This document shows positions 17,043-25,535 of a stretch of DNA of 64,000 nucleotides, piece after piece. Each line of letters opens with the position of its first letter. Within the stretch, counting starts at the first letter, position 1. Below the pieces are notes generated by a model, which was given only the letters and a program-made list of their open reading frames with translations, ran no database searches and was not told where the DNA came from. The DNA lies in contig JAIUNI010000020.1 of NCBI GenBank assembly GCA_020161935.1, positions 23,796-87,795 of the forward strand, given 5' to 3'. The translations under genes were made by a program, and so were the position numbers. The stretch is from Chloroflexota bacterium (GTDB lineage: Bacteria; Chloroflexota; Anaerolineae; Aggregatilineales; Phototrophicaceae).

Positions 17043-17624
17043 ATGAAACTTGGACTCATTGCGGATATACACGGAGATTATGCCGCCCTCCAAACCGTCT
17101 TAGATCGGCTGGATAACTATCATCATGTTGATGAGATACTCTGCGCGGGCGACTTGGTAGGGCGCGGGCCGGAGCAAGAAAAGGTCGTTGAGGTGATCCG
17201 GCAGCGCAGCATTCCCACAGTGAAAGGTAATCATGACGAGTGGGCGTATGGCTTCGATCTGGCGAATGCGGATTTTCTGGAAGACCTGCCTATCAACTGG
17301 CAAAAGCGTTACGATGGTTACAAAGTGTTTATGTGCCACGGCAAGCCCGGTAATAATATCTGGGGATTGTATCGTGACCATGTGTCGAACACGCTGTTGA
17401 ACATGATGCTGCAATCGCTGGATGCGGATGTGTTGATCGTCGGACATACGCATGTGCCGATGTTCATCAAAGTGGCGAACGGCTGCGTGATTAACCCCGG
17501 TTCGCTGTATACCTTTCACAGCACGCGCGTGACTTCTCATACCTATGGAGTATTATCCTTGCCGGACATGCAGTTTGACTTATTTGACCTGATGGCTGAC
17601 CCTATCAAACCGGTGATGCCATGA
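17043..17624 (+). CDS. Metallophosphoesterase (YfcE/MJ0936-like)
   Basis: A 193-residue calcineurin-like phosphoesterase with motifs LIADIHGDYAAL, CAGDLVGRGP, VKGNHDEW, MCHGKPG and VGHTHVPM in the canonical order, so all metal ligands appear present. It probably hydrolyses a small phosphodiester or phosphomonoester in the cytoplasm. TATAAT at 17004-17009 is a possible -10 element, but no clear -35 precedes it. The stop overlaps the methyltransferase start (ATGA), so the two are co-translated. Confidence 0.9.
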   Translation: MKLGLIADIHGDYAALQTVLDRLDNYHHVDEILCAGDLVGRGPEQEKVVEVIRQRSIPTVKGNHDEWAYGFDLANADFLEDLPINWQKRYDGYKVFMCHGKPGNNIWGLYRDHVSNTLLNMMLQSLDADVLIVGHTHVPMFIKVANGCVINPGSLYTFHSTRVTSHTYGVLSLPDMQFDLFDLMADPIKPVMP

Positions 17625-18385
17625 CGACACCAACCGAAGCACCCAAAGAACATTACACCCGCGAATATTTCGAAAAGTGGAATTACGCGGATCGTCCGTT
17701 GGGCAAGTACAGCATGTACTGGTTTGCCCGCCGTTACTACGCCGCGTTGGTGCAGCGTTATGCGCCACCTGCCCAACCGGGTCAGCCCCAGCGTAAACTG
17801 CTGGAGATGGGCTGCGGGTTAGGGCATCTGTTGGGCTTGCTGCAAGATGATTTCCACTGCGTCGGTATCGACCTGATCGACTACAGCATCGAGCAAACAC
17901 TTAAAAATGCGCCGAAGGCCGAAGCGTTCCAGATGAGCGCCGATGACCTGAGCGCCTTCGAGAGTGGCAGCTTTAGCGTGGTGGTCGCGCTGCATCTGGT
18001 CGAGCATCTGCCGAACCCTGAAAACACTATTCAGCAGGTTAACCGTATCTTGAAACCCGGTGGGTTATGGTTATTCGCCACCCCGCATCCCGGCTACAGC
18101 CTGCGCCGCTTTAAAGACCGCGACAATGATGCCATCGGCAAGGACAAGACGCATATCAATGTGCATCCGCCGGAGCAGTGGCGGGCGTGGTGCGAGCAAA
18201 AAGGCTTCGAGTTGGTCAAGCACTTTGGTGACGGCTTGTGGGATGTTCCGTACCTGCCCATACTGCCGAAGATCGTCCAATTCGGGCTGTTCGGGATTCC
18301 CGCTTTGGCGCAGGTCGTCACCCGTACGACATTGACACCGCTTTCGATGGGCGTGAACCAAATCGGCATCTTCCGCAAGCGTTAA
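17621..18385 (+). CDS. Class I SAM-dependent methyltransferase
   Basis: A 254-residue protein with motif I LLEMGCGLGHLLGLL, an acidic end of beta2 (GIDLIDYSIEQ), SFSVVVALHLVEHLPNPE and LKPGGLWLFATP, the standard Rossmann methyltransferase order. N- and C-terminal extensions are compatible with lipid or quinone-type methyltransferases, but the substrate cannot be named. It shares an ATGA junction with the phosphoesterase. Confidence 0.9.
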   Translation: MTTPTEAPKEHYTREYFEKWNYADRPLGKYSMYWFARRYYAALVQRYAPPAQPGQPQRKLLEMGCGLGHLLGLLQDDFHCVGIDLIDYSIEQTLKNAPKAEAFQMSADDLSAFESGSFSVVVALHLVEHLPNPENTIQQVNRILKPGGLWLFATPHPGYSLRRFKDRDNDAIGKDKTHINVHPPEQWRAWCEQKGFELVKHFGDGLWDVPYLPILPKIVQFGLFGIPALAQVVTRTTLTPLSMGVNQIGIFRKR

Positions 18386-18406
18386 GCAATACCTATCTAT
18401 CAATTT

Positions 18407-18443
18407 GCCTAAAAGCAATCAAACGATTGTTTTGCTTTTAGGC
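18407..18443. terminator. 12-bp hairpin after the methyltransferase gene
   Basis: GCCTAAAAGCAA and TTGCTTTTAGGC are perfect inverted arms around a 13-nt loop, 22 nt after the methyltransferase stop. There is no clean T run on the plus side, so termination is likely but unproven. The right arm also overlaps the region where a promoter for the next gene (possible -10 TACAAT, 18453-18458) would begin. Confidence 0.5.
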
Positions 18444-18497
18444 GGAGTTTGTTACAATGCTCAACTCTTGGCAATGTAGATATAGGGTGCATTGTGC

Positions 18498-19682
18498 ATG
18501 GCTTTTCGAGTCTCCCCTCAATCGGTTGCGGATTGGCTGCGCTACTTCGAAAAAAGTGACGAGCCACTCAACCGCCTCATGTCGTATGAAAATGACCTTA
18601 TCGCCCTTCTACAAACAGGGTTGAACCGCGAACACGAATTTCGGCAGACGTTTGAGCTGCTCAAGCATGTTTTCCCCTATTTCGCGTTAAGCCTGTCGCA
18701 TACCGAACAATGGTCGCGGTTATTGATGGATGCCTTGCTGATGGCGCAGGACATCAAAGATAACGAACTTCAAGTTACGATTTTTCGGTGGTGGGGAGAA
18801 GCCTATTTAAAAAGTGGGCAGCACCAACCCGCTAGCAATGCTTTCAGGATCGGTTTAGAGCGTGCGGAATCAGGGGAAATTAATGACATGCTGGTGGCGA
18901 TGTACACTGGCATTTTTAAGCTGCAATGGTTTGACCTTGAACAAGATGTGACCCAACCGCTGCTTCAACAAGCTCTTGATGCGGCAGCACGTGTGAGAGA
19001 TCGGGGTTTACGCGCGAACTTATACGATGCGTTGGCTTCGGCCTATACGCGGCTGTCAAAAACGCAGATTGCGCTCGGTTACGGGCAAACGGCCTTTGCA
19101 TACTGGTATCGGGTAGGCAATCATTCCGGCTTGGGGCGCGCGGCCTATACATTAGCGTCCATCTACATCTATATGACCCAGCTTACAGAGGATAACCGCT
19201 TTCTGGATCATGCGATCATATATTTGGAAATCGCCCGTGCTGAACTGGCTCAAACCGACGATGTTTGGCAGTACCCGTTGCTCGCGTATCAACAGGCCGG
19301 TATCTACTATCAGCTTGAGGATTATGAGGTGGCTGCGGATTGGTATGAGCAGTCGCTTAAGGAAGCTGTCAATACAAATGCACCGCATTACATTGTCATT
19401 GCCCACCACGGATTAGGTTTAGCACAGGCAAAACTGAAATTGTTCACTGCTGGTCGGCGTAACCTGCTGACAGCGCTTAAAAGTTGGGAAACCCTTCATA
19501 ATAGCTATGAAAAAGGGAGTGTCTTAGTAGGTTTGACTGATCTGGAACTTCACGCGGGTAACTTGGAAAAGTCGCGAGCCTATCTTTATACTGGCCTTGA
19601 AGTGGCAAGGTCTGTAATGGATAACGGGATGCGACAATTTTTGACCGACCAGGTTGATGACCTCGAAAGTAAACTTGGCTGA
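18498..19682 (+). CDS. TPR-repeat protein
   Basis: A 394-residue soluble protein starting at ATG 18498; an in-frame TTG lies two codons upstream. The C-terminal two thirds show TPR-like helix pairs (QKTQIALGYGQTAFAYWYRVGN, QQAGIYYQLEDYEVAADWYEQ, GNLEKSRAYLYTGLEVARS). The N-terminal 90 residues are helical and unassigned. There is no signal peptide, membrane segment or enzymatic motif. It probably mediates protein-protein contacts. It stands alone between a hairpin at 18407-18443 and one at 19686-19717. Confidence 0.75.
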   Translation: MAFRVSPQSVADWLRYFEKSDEPLNRLMSYENDLIALLQTGLNREHEFRQTFELLKHVFPYFALSLSHTEQWSRLLMDALLMAQDIKDNELQVTIFRWWGEAYLKSGQHQPASNAFRIGLERAESGEINDMLVAMYTGIFKLQWFDLEQDVTQPLLQQALDAAARVRDRGLRANLYDALASAYTRLSKTQIALGYGQTAFAYWYRVGNHSGLGRAAYTLASIYIYMTQLTEDNRFLDHAIIYLEIARAELAQTDDVWQYPLLAYQQAGIYYQLEDYEVAADWYEQSLKEAVNTNAPHYIVIAHHGLGLAQAKLKLFTAGRRNLLTALKSWETLHNSYEKGSVLVGLTDLELHAGNLEKSRAYLYTGLEVARSVMDNGMRQFLTDQVDDLESKLG

Positions 19683-19685
19683 TAC

Positions 19686-19717
19686 ACAGGCTCACTTATT
19701 TGGGTAAATGAGCCTGT
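19686..19717 (+). terminator. Hairpin after the TPR gene
   Basis: ACAGGCTCA (19686-19694) pairs with TGAGCCTGT (19709-19717), and the stem extends inward past one mismatch. It starts 3 nt after the stop codon, a usual terminator position, but lacks a T tract. Confidence 0.55.
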
Positions 19718-19734
19718 ATGGTGCTGCCTGCCGC

Positions 19735-19785
19735 TTAGACGCTAGGCGGTGGGGGCAGCGGTGGGTAAGGACCGGGCTTCTTCAT
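19735..19785 (-). CDS. Possible proline-rich microprotein
   Basis: The minus strand reads ATG to TAA for MKKPGPYPPLPPPPSV (16 residues), preceded by GGAG with 9-nt spacing. Half of the residues are proline. Polyproline runs stall ribosomes, so a leader-peptide role is conceivable, but no downstream minus-strand gene is close enough to make that clear. This is a weak call based on the RBS and unusual composition only. Confidence 0.25.
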   Translation of the reverse strand: MKKPGPYPPLPPPPSV

Positions 19786-20010
19786 GAGACGGCTCTCCAG
19801 TAAGCTCGCGAACGATGCTTACAGCGTCTCATGTTCACCCGTGATGAGTCTGTGTTCAGCGGACAGCTTGAGGACAGCCAACGGACAATTCTTTATTACC
19901 AATCATTACAAAACAGGGTGCTGGTATATTGGGCGGTGGGCAAACGACTTGGAAAGCCAGTCGTTTAGACCTATAGTTATTGCCAAGCGCATTCAGCAAT
20001 CGGTCAGGCG

Positions 20011-21414
20011 GTGCATAACGTGTTCATAAAAGCCTTGAGTCGCACTCTCATCGGTATCTTGCTCATATCCGTTTTCAGGACTTGGGTTTCGCCTGCTGTT
20101 GCACAGAACACGCCGCCTGACTATTCCATTCAACTCATCCAGAACAGTTTTAGCCCCGACTTTAGCGAGACGATTGTCAAATTTGACGTGCTGAATTCGG
20201 GCGGCGCTGCGACTGACCCCGCGACCGCGACCTTGAACCTGATTAGCACGGGTGAACAGATCGCTACGGCGACGGTGCCACCGTTGGCAGCTAACGGGCG
20301 CTATACGGTGGAATTGGATTTCCCGAATGATCGCTTCGGGCCGAACGCGGTGGAGTCGTTCCGCGCGGCGGTTGGCGTGGATGAGGTCGAGGAAAGTGGC
20401 ACGCCGTCGATACAGGACAACTTTGCTCGTATTGTCATTACCTTTCCGGCGAACCTACCTCAGCCGGAAGTGACACCCGCTGTCGAGCCGACGACTGAAG
20501 CCGGTGGTTCAACGGTGAGTGGTGACGAGAACCTGCTTAACCCGATTCTGTCACAGCTCAATATCGACCCCTCCAAGCCGGAACAACTGGCGCTGTTGAC
20601 CGGGGTAGTTATCGCGCTGCTGGTGGTGCTTCTACTGCTTTACACCATCTTGCGTCTGTTGTTTACCCGTAAACCGGATTATGGGAATTGGCAGCCGTCC
20701 TATGCCAACATGCCGATGGCTGACCCCAACAGTTTGCAGGGGCGGCACCAGCAATGGCAGGCGGTTGCCCAGAACAGCGTGTTGCCGCTGGATGGCGCTG
20801 AGGGTGCGCTGCACGTCCGCAAATTGGTGGCAGGGGTGAATGACCAGTATTTATCCGGTTGGCATGTCGAGGCGTTCCAAATCTCGCAGTATGACAAGTA
20901 TGGGCGCATCAACCGGACGCAGGTGGTTTCGCCCCCGAAGTTGATTAAGCGGCTGGAGTGGGTGGTGCAGCGGTTGGAAAAGCTCACACCGGAGCAGCGA
21001 ACGCGCCAACTACGGCCTGTTGCCAAAGGCTTGAGCCAGCAGGTTCGTAAGAAGGTGAACGACCGCACGGCTGCGCTGCCGCTGGCGATGGATATTCGGC
21101 TGCGGGCGCGGCACGGCGAGGTGCATATCTGGTTCGAGTTATTCCGCCGCCAGTACGGGCAGTGGGTACGCATCGACCGCTGGGAACCGGAGATGATGGT
21201 CAGCGGCAAGATGATCTACGAGAACTTCACCTATACCCTCTACGGGCAGCGAGCAGGGGAAACCCTGAAGCAGTTCCAGAAGCGGCTGGAAGAAGATCTT
21301 GTTATCCTGTTGAGCGATTTCTTAAACCCCACGTCGCCAGCTTTACCGCCGCGACCGGATGCGCCGACCGACCCCCATATGATGCCGGTGACGCTGCCCC
21401 CACAAAACGGATGA
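20011..21414 (+). CDS. Membrane-anchored protein with CARDB-like extracellular domain
   Basis: A 467-residue protein. The start is GTG at 20011; GTG at 20020 is an alternative. A signal peptide ends near AVAQ. An extracellular Ig-like/CARDB domain (about 35-150: DYSIQLIQNSFSPDFSETIVKF and so on) follows, then a Thr/Pro linker and one membrane segment (about 193-217, LALLTGVVIALLVVLLLLYT). A 245-residue cytoplasmic domain (about 222-467) with ordered helices and strands matches nothing I recognise. The function is unknown. The architecture suggests linking an envelope ligand or polymer to a cytoplasmic partner. It converges on the next gene. Confidence 0.7.
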   Translation: MHNVFIKALSRTLIGILLISVFRTWVSPAVAQNTPPDYSIQLIQNSFSPDFSETIVKFDVLNSGGAATDPATATLNLISTGEQIATATVPPLAANGRYTVELDFPNDRFGPNAVESFRAAVGVDEVEESGTPSIQDNFARIVITFPANLPQPEVTPAVEPTTEAGGSTVSGDENLLNPILSQLNIDPSKPEQLALLTGVVIALLVVLLLLYTILRLLFTRKPDYGNWQPSYANMPMADPNSLQGRHQQWQAVAQNSVLPLDGAEGALHVRKLVAGVNDQYLSGWHVEAFQISQYDKYGRINRTQVVSPPKLIKRLEWVVQRLEKLTPEQRTRQLRPVAKGLSQQVRKKVNDRTAALPLAMDIRLRARHGEVHIWFELFRRQYGQWVRIDRWEPEMMVSGKMIYENFTYTLYGQRAGETLKQFQKRLEEDLVILLSDFLNPTSPALPPRPDAPTDPHMMPVTLPPQNG

Positions 21415-21417
21415 TAT

Positions 21418-21852
21418 TTAGGAAGCATCATCGTCGAGGTTGCCGCTGACGGCATATATCAACACACCAATGGCTGCCAGAATGAAGCTGCCAATGATGC
21501 CGACCGCTTGTAGGAAGCCGAAAAGTGGTTCAGTGTTGGTGCTGCTGATATGCGAGCCAAACCCGACGACATCTGCCGTGCCGGACATAGCAGCAAAGAG
21601 TAAACCGGTTAGTGCTAACCGGATACCGATCTGTTGGGCGAGGTTAGCCGGTTTGCCGAAGTAAAACGTGAACTTGGCGTAAACCAACGCGCCGCCGATC
21701 AGCAGCGTGAAGCCGACCAGTACCGTGAAGATTTGCACGATACCGATGCCCCGCGCGGGGTTGAGGCCGGTAACACCGGGGAACAACCCCATGAAGGTGA
21801 GGACTGTTCCCAATGCACCGAGGGCGATACCAAATTGGGCAATACGCGGCAT
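21418..21852 (-). CDS. Four-helix integral membrane protein of unknown function
   Basis: A 144-residue protein with four hydrophobic segments (about 7-26, 37-57, 78-97 and 112-133) and an acidic C-terminus (NLDDDAS). No family is recognised. It is downstream of the dipeptidase gene (8-bp gap at 21853-21860) on the same strand and probably shares its transcript. The start at ATG 21852 begins MPRIAQFG. Confidence 0.65.
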   Translation of the reverse strand: MPRIAQFGIALGALGTVLTFMGLFPGVTGLNPARGIGIVQIFTVLVGFTLLIGGALVYAKFTFYFGKPANLAQQIGIRLALTGLLFAAMSGTADVVGFGSHISSTNTEPLFGFLQAVGIIGSFILAAIGVLIYAVSGNLDDDAS

Positions 21853-21860
21853 AATATGAC

Positions 21861-22940
21861 CTAGCTGGCAGGCAGGACTTGCCGGATTTTGCGGAGCATA
21901 TTGCCGCCCATGATGGCTTCAACATCCGCTGGTGAGTAGCCGCGTGCCTTCAGCGCATCCCCAATCTTCATTAAATCGGTTATGGTGTCGAGGTCTTCGG
22001 GAATACTTTCTTGCCCGAAGCCGCCGTCAAAGTCGGTGCCGATGCCCACATGCGCGGCGCTGCCGGTAAGCTGGCAGACGTAATCCATCGCGTCGATGAC
22101 CCGTGAAAGCGGTATCTTCGACTTGGGATCACCACTTGCCCAGTCATCACTCAGGAAGCGGTTGTAGAGGACGATACCCATGACACCATCGCGTTCTGCC
22201 AGTTGGCGGATCATGATGTCGGTCAGGTGACGGTCGCTGTTTTTGAAGGTGCGCGGGTTGCTGTGGCTGGCGATAATCTGACCTTCGTAATGGTCAAGGG
22301 CTTGCAAACAGGCTTCTTCGGCGAGGTGAGAAAGATCGAGCAGCGCGTTGAAATCCGCCATGACGTTGAGGAGTTCGTAGCCGAGTTTGGTCAGCGGGCC
22401 GGGGTTGCCCGTACCGCCCGCATAGCGTGTGCCTGCCCACGCTGGCCCGACGATGCGGAGGCCGCGCTCGTACCACTCCTCGAACTGGCGGGGTTCCAAA
22501 ATTGGGTCGGCGTTCTCCATGAGGAGTACCAAACCCTGCTTATGGTCGGCGGTCGTTTTGCCATCGGCCCATGTTTCCAGCACCGCGTCCAGATCGGCGG
22601 TGGTTTTGACGAGCCGGATTTTGTCGCTCTCGTCGGCGATCCGGTTATAGTAGTCTAATTGATCGGAAGCCAACTTGTAGGCTTGCTGCGGCGTTTTATA
22701 GGTAAAGCTCGACCATGCTTGGTTTTCTTTGCCGTCGTCCGGCGCGACGAACAGCGTTGAAAAGACGACCGCGACCCGCCCTAAGAGCGAGTCCGGCAAG
22801 CCAATGGTGGCCGTGCCACGGCGAGCGATGAGCGCGGGATCGGTTTCATGCTTGCGGGTTTCGAGAGCGCTGCGGCGATAATCGCGCCCATAGCACAGCG
22901 CGTTGTAGGCAATATCTTCGTGGGCATCAACGATAATCAT
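21861..22940 (-). CDS. Membrane dipeptidase, peptidase M19 family
   Basis: A 359-residue protein with family signatures: N-terminal metal motif VDAHEDIAYNAL, central LLMENADP, GLRIVGPAWAGTRYAGG, LLDLSHLAEEA, IASHSNPR and C-terminal VGIGTDFDGGFG ... IMGGNMLRKIRQVL. These provide the zinc-ligating Asp/His/Glu set of M19 dipeptidases. There is no signal peptide, so a cytoplasmic dipeptidase or amidohydrolase is expected. It is followed by the small membrane protein gene. Confidence 0.93.
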   Translation of the reverse strand: MIIVDAHEDIAYNALCYGRDYRRSALETRKHETDPALIARRGTATIGLPDSLLGRVAVVFSTLFVAPDDGKENQAWSSFTYKTPQQAYKLASDQLDYYNRIADESDKIRLVKTTADLDAVLETWADGKTTADHKQGLVLLMENADPILEPRQFEEWYERGLRIVGPAWAGTRYAGGTGNPGPLTKLGYELLNVMADFNALLDLSHLAEEACLQALDHYEGQIIASHSNPRTFKNSDRHLTDIMIRQLAERDGVMGIVLYNRFLSDDWASGDPKSKIPLSRVIDAMDYVCQLTGSAAHVGIGTDFDGGFGQESIPEDLDTITDLMKIGDALKARGYSPADVEAIMGGNMLRKIRQVLPAS

Positions 22941-23094
22941 GGTGATAAGTCCTAATGAGTGTACCCAGAATAAGTTTATCTAAGCCCTATTGTAAGCAAA
23001 CAACGGTAAAAATCCAAAAGTGGAAAATTGGCGTAATGGATTGTTAATGATCGACGACTAGAATGTAAGCAGTCTAATTTCGAGTGGGGATACC

Positions 23095-24738
23095 ATGAAT
23101 TCAAGTCATAAGCCAACAGTTTGGACGGGTGTACTCGTTGGAGCCGGTTTAACTGCCGCGCTGATCGCCGTGTTTTATCTGGCGCAGCAGCTTGCAGGGA
23201 CGGTTTTCGTTCCGTTCGATATGTTCGACTGGGTAGGGCGGGTTGCACCCGGCGACCTAATTACCTTCGGCATTGACCAGATTGTTGCGGTCATTACAAC
23301 CTTTCAGTTAGGTGAACTTTCGAGCGCGGCTAAAACAGCGGAACTGACGCTCGCGATCCTCGGGATGTTTGCTACCGGTGCGGTCGTCGCCGGTATTTTA
23401 TATGCTGTTTTACTGAATTTGAAACCTGAACAGTATCAACCTGCGGGTTTAATCACTGGACTGATTGTAGGTATTCCGGTGATGCTGATTAGCGCGAGTG
23501 TGGATAAGAACTCGACCCAATCGCCGTTCGTCAACTCGGTGTGGATTATGCTGGGTTTCTTAGTTTGGGGGTACTTGCTGAGTTGGTCGTATGCCCGTAT
23601 GGTCGGCGTTGACCTGAATAAGCCGGAGCAGGGTGTATCGGTGCAGCCGATTGACCGCCGTCAATTCCTCGTGCGGTTGGGTGGGGCGACGGCTGCTATC
23701 ACGGTTGTCGGGGCAGGGTTGGGTGCTGCGCTGCGGCGACCCGAAGAACCTGCTCAGGTGGCTTTGAATAGTGGTTCGTCATCCGCGCCGCAGCCGTGGT
23801 CTGCCTCGAATAAGCTGCCGAACGCCGATGACCCGTTGGTTCCTGCACCGGGGACGCGACCGGAATTAACCCCTGTGGATCAACACTACCGGATCGACAT
23901 CAACACGATTCCCCCCCGTATTACCGAGGAAGAATGGCTGCTGTCGATTAGCGGTTTGGTCGAAGCGCCCATGAACATGACATTGGCTGAACTGAAGGCG
24001 AAGTACGATCCGGTCGATGAGTTCGTGACACTGGCGTGTATCTCTAACCCCATTGGTGGCGACTTGACCAGTACGACGCGCTGGACAGGTATCCGGCTGA
24101 AGGATTTGGTAGCCGATATGAAGGTCAGCCCGAACGCGACCTACCTCAAGATTACCTCGGTCGATAACTTTGATGAGTTCGTGGCGCTGGACTTGATTAA
24201 TAATGACGAGCGCGTCATTTTGGCCTACGAGTGGGATGGGCTGCCGCTAACGGTTGACCACGGCTTTCCGCTGCGAATCTACATTCCTGACCACTACGGT
24301 ATGAAGCAGCCCAAATGGATTACCACGATTGAAGTGGTTGAAGGCTGGCAAGAAGGCTGGTGGGTGCGTCGCGGCTGGGATAAAGATGCGATCATGCGGG
24401 CGACCTCGGTGGTCGATACGGTTGCAGCGGATGCGGTTGTGACAACCGAAGGTGGCGACAAACTTATTCCGATTGGTGGGATTGCCCACGCGGGTGATCG
24501 CGGCATTTTAAAGGTTGAAGTGCGGGTAGACGAGGGCGAATGGGTAGAAGCCCAACTGCGTTCGCCAATTTCAGAAACGACATGGGTGATCTGGCGTTAC
24601 GATTGGCTGTTTACAGCGGGTTCGCACATTTTTACGGTGCGCTGCTACGAGGGTGACGGCACACCGCAAATTGAACAATATGCCGACACACGACCCAGCG
24701 GCGCGACGGGTTACTACCAAATGCGAGAGTCTGTATAA
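23095..24738 (+). CDS. Molybdopterin oxidoreductase (sulfite oxidase family) with N-terminal membrane domain
   Basis: A 547-residue protein. Residues 10-175 carry four to five transmembrane segments. A twin-arginine-like DRRQFLVRLGGATAA (about 183-197) follows and then a further hydrophobic stretch. The catalytic domain starts near 250 (YRIDINTIPPRITEEEWLLSISG) and has the molybdenum-ligand Cys315 in LACISNPIGGDLTSTTRWTG. A Mo-co dimerisation-like domain occupies about 440-530. It likely acts outside the membrane on a sulfur or other oxo substrate and may pass electrons to a membrane partner. The fusion of several helices to this enzyme is less common than separate subunits. Confidence 0.87.
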   Translation: MNSSHKPTVWTGVLVGAGLTAALIAVFYLAQQLAGTVFVPFDMFDWVGRVAPGDLITFGIDQIVAVITTFQLGELSSAAKTAELTLAILGMFATGAVVAGILYAVLLNLKPEQYQPAGLITGLIVGIPVMLISASVDKNSTQSPFVNSVWIMLGFLVWGYLLSWSYARMVGVDLNKPEQGVSVQPIDRRQFLVRLGGATAAITVVGAGLGAALRRPEEPAQVALNSGSSSAPQPWSASNKLPNADDPLVPAPGTRPELTPVDQHYRIDINTIPPRITEEEWLLSISGLVEAPMNMTLAELKAKYDPVDEFVTLACISNPIGGDLTSTTRWTGIRLKDLVADMKVSPNATYLKITSVDNFDEFVALDLINNDERVILAYEWDGLPLTVDHGFPLRIYIPDHYGMKQPKWITTIEVVEGWQEGWWVRRGWDKDAIMRATSVVDTVAADAVVTTEGGDKLIPIGGIAHAGDRGILKVEVRVDEGEWVEAQLRSPISETTWVIWRYDWLFTAGSHIFTVRCYEGDGTPQIEQYADTRPSGATGYYQMRESV

Positions 24739-24746
24739 ATTGATGC

Positions 24747-24781
24747 TACAGGAGGTTTGGAGTCGATCTAAACCTCCTGTA
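24747..24781 (+). terminator. Strong hairpin after the molybdoenzyme gene
   Basis: TACAGGAGGTTT and AAACCTCCTGTA form a perfect 12-bp stem with an 11-nt loop, 8 nt after the stop. The T run is poor, so it is a terminator by position and stem strength only. Confidence 0.7.
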
Positions 24782-24940
24782 GGTCAAAATTCTTTCAGAC
24801 AGGACTCATTTCCTATTCCTCAATAGTATCAGTTAGCCTTCATTTTCCAACCGCCTGTCCCATCCCCTACAGATATAACTCGAATATGATGATGTCATGG
24901 TTTCCTGCTGAGGATATTCTGAGTGATTGAGAGGGCTACT

Positions 24941-25162
24941 ATGATGTCCAATGCACGATTTTCCCCCAACTACCAAGAGATTGTTCGCCTGCCGAACGTT
25001 GAATTGGTTCAGCGGGCAAAGTTGGCTTTGGACGAGTACATTAAAGCCATTCGGATAGGTAAGAACGTCACTGAAAAAGCGAAGATTTACCAAGCCTATG
25101 AGGACGAACGCCTAAAAAGGCTTTCTCAAATTAAGCGGCAGCGTGGACAGCACCTCAGCTAA
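24941..25162 (+). CDS. Small hypothetical protein
   Basis: A 73-residue basic, helical protein. ATG 24941 is chosen because GAGAGG lies just upstream (24929-24934). The sequence MMSNARFSPNYQEIVRLPNV ends with a charged helix and KRQRGQHLS. There is no Cys, membrane segment or known family. The gene is isolated, 150 bp before the pilin gene, and a separate promoter precedes the pilin. Confidence 0.6.
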   Translation: MMSNARFSPNYQEIVRLPNVELVQRAKLALDEYIKAIRIGKNVTEKAKIYQAYEDERLKRLSQIKRQRGQHLS

Positions 25163-25218
25163 CGTTGTCAATATATGGGTAAGAATAGTTGAGATTTTGT
25201 AAATTAATTCTCACCATA

Positions 25219-25247
25219 TTGACTTAGAATTAATTTATTCGTATGAT
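25219..25247 (+). promoter_or_regulatory. Sigma-70-type promoter for the Flp pilin gene
   Basis: TTGACT (25219-25224), a 17-nt spacer and TATGAT (25242-25247), embedded in AT-rich sequence. The predicted start lies about 60 nt before the pilin ATG. Confidence 0.6.
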
Positions 25248-25312
25248 GATAACAGTGGTCATTATCTACCACACATTATCAAGATCGTTCAATCAATTCA
25301 GGAGTTCTTATT

Positions 25313-25459
25313 ATGTTGTACATGCCCCGTGAAGAAGGCCAAGGTCTCGTAGAATACGCTTTGATCCTCGTTCTGGTCGCCGTCGTCGTCATCGTCATTC
25401 TGGCGCTGCTTGGCCCGGCTATCGGTAACATCTTCTCGAACCTGGTTCGTAACCTGTAA
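25313..25459 (+). CDS. Flp-family type IVb pilin
   Basis: A 48-residue protein. AGGAG lies 8 nt before the ATG. The sequence has the Flp signature EEGQGLVEYALILVLVAVV: a short charged leader with a Gly, then Glu at +5-like position and Tyr (VEYALIL), then a hydrophobic helix ending ILALLGPAIGNIF. It should be cleaved by a prepilin peptidase and assembled by a Tad apparatus. None of the other tad genes are in this window. It is monocistronic with a strong terminator 20 nt downstream. Confidence 0.88.
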   Translation: MLYMPREEGQGLVEYALILVLVAVVVIVILALLGPAIGNIFSNLVRNL

Positions 25460-25478
25460 TTCTCAGTTTTCATCCATG

Positions 25479-25507
25479 AAAAAGACGGCGATAAGCCGTC
25501 TTTTTGT
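25479..25507 (+). terminator. Rho-independent terminator of the pilin gene
   Basis: AAAAAGACGGC and GCCGTCTTTTT form an 11-bp stem with a 5-nt loop, followed by G and further T residues. Confidence 0.92.
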
Positions 25508-25535
25508 TTCCTACTACATGCGCCTGTTTAGTGGT

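Larger units (their letters stand above)
19683..20010. other. 328-bp spacer with hairpins and a tiny minus-strand reading frame
   Basis: Besides the terminator-like hairpin, this gap holds a second stem (AAACGACT at 19942-19949 with AGTCGTTT at 19959-19966). It also holds a 16-codon minus-strand frame at 19735-19785 encoding MKKPGPYPPLPPPPSV with GGAG 9 nt upstream of ATG. No longer gene is convincing. The plus-strand open frame through this region has no RBS or family resemblance. Confidence 0.5.
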
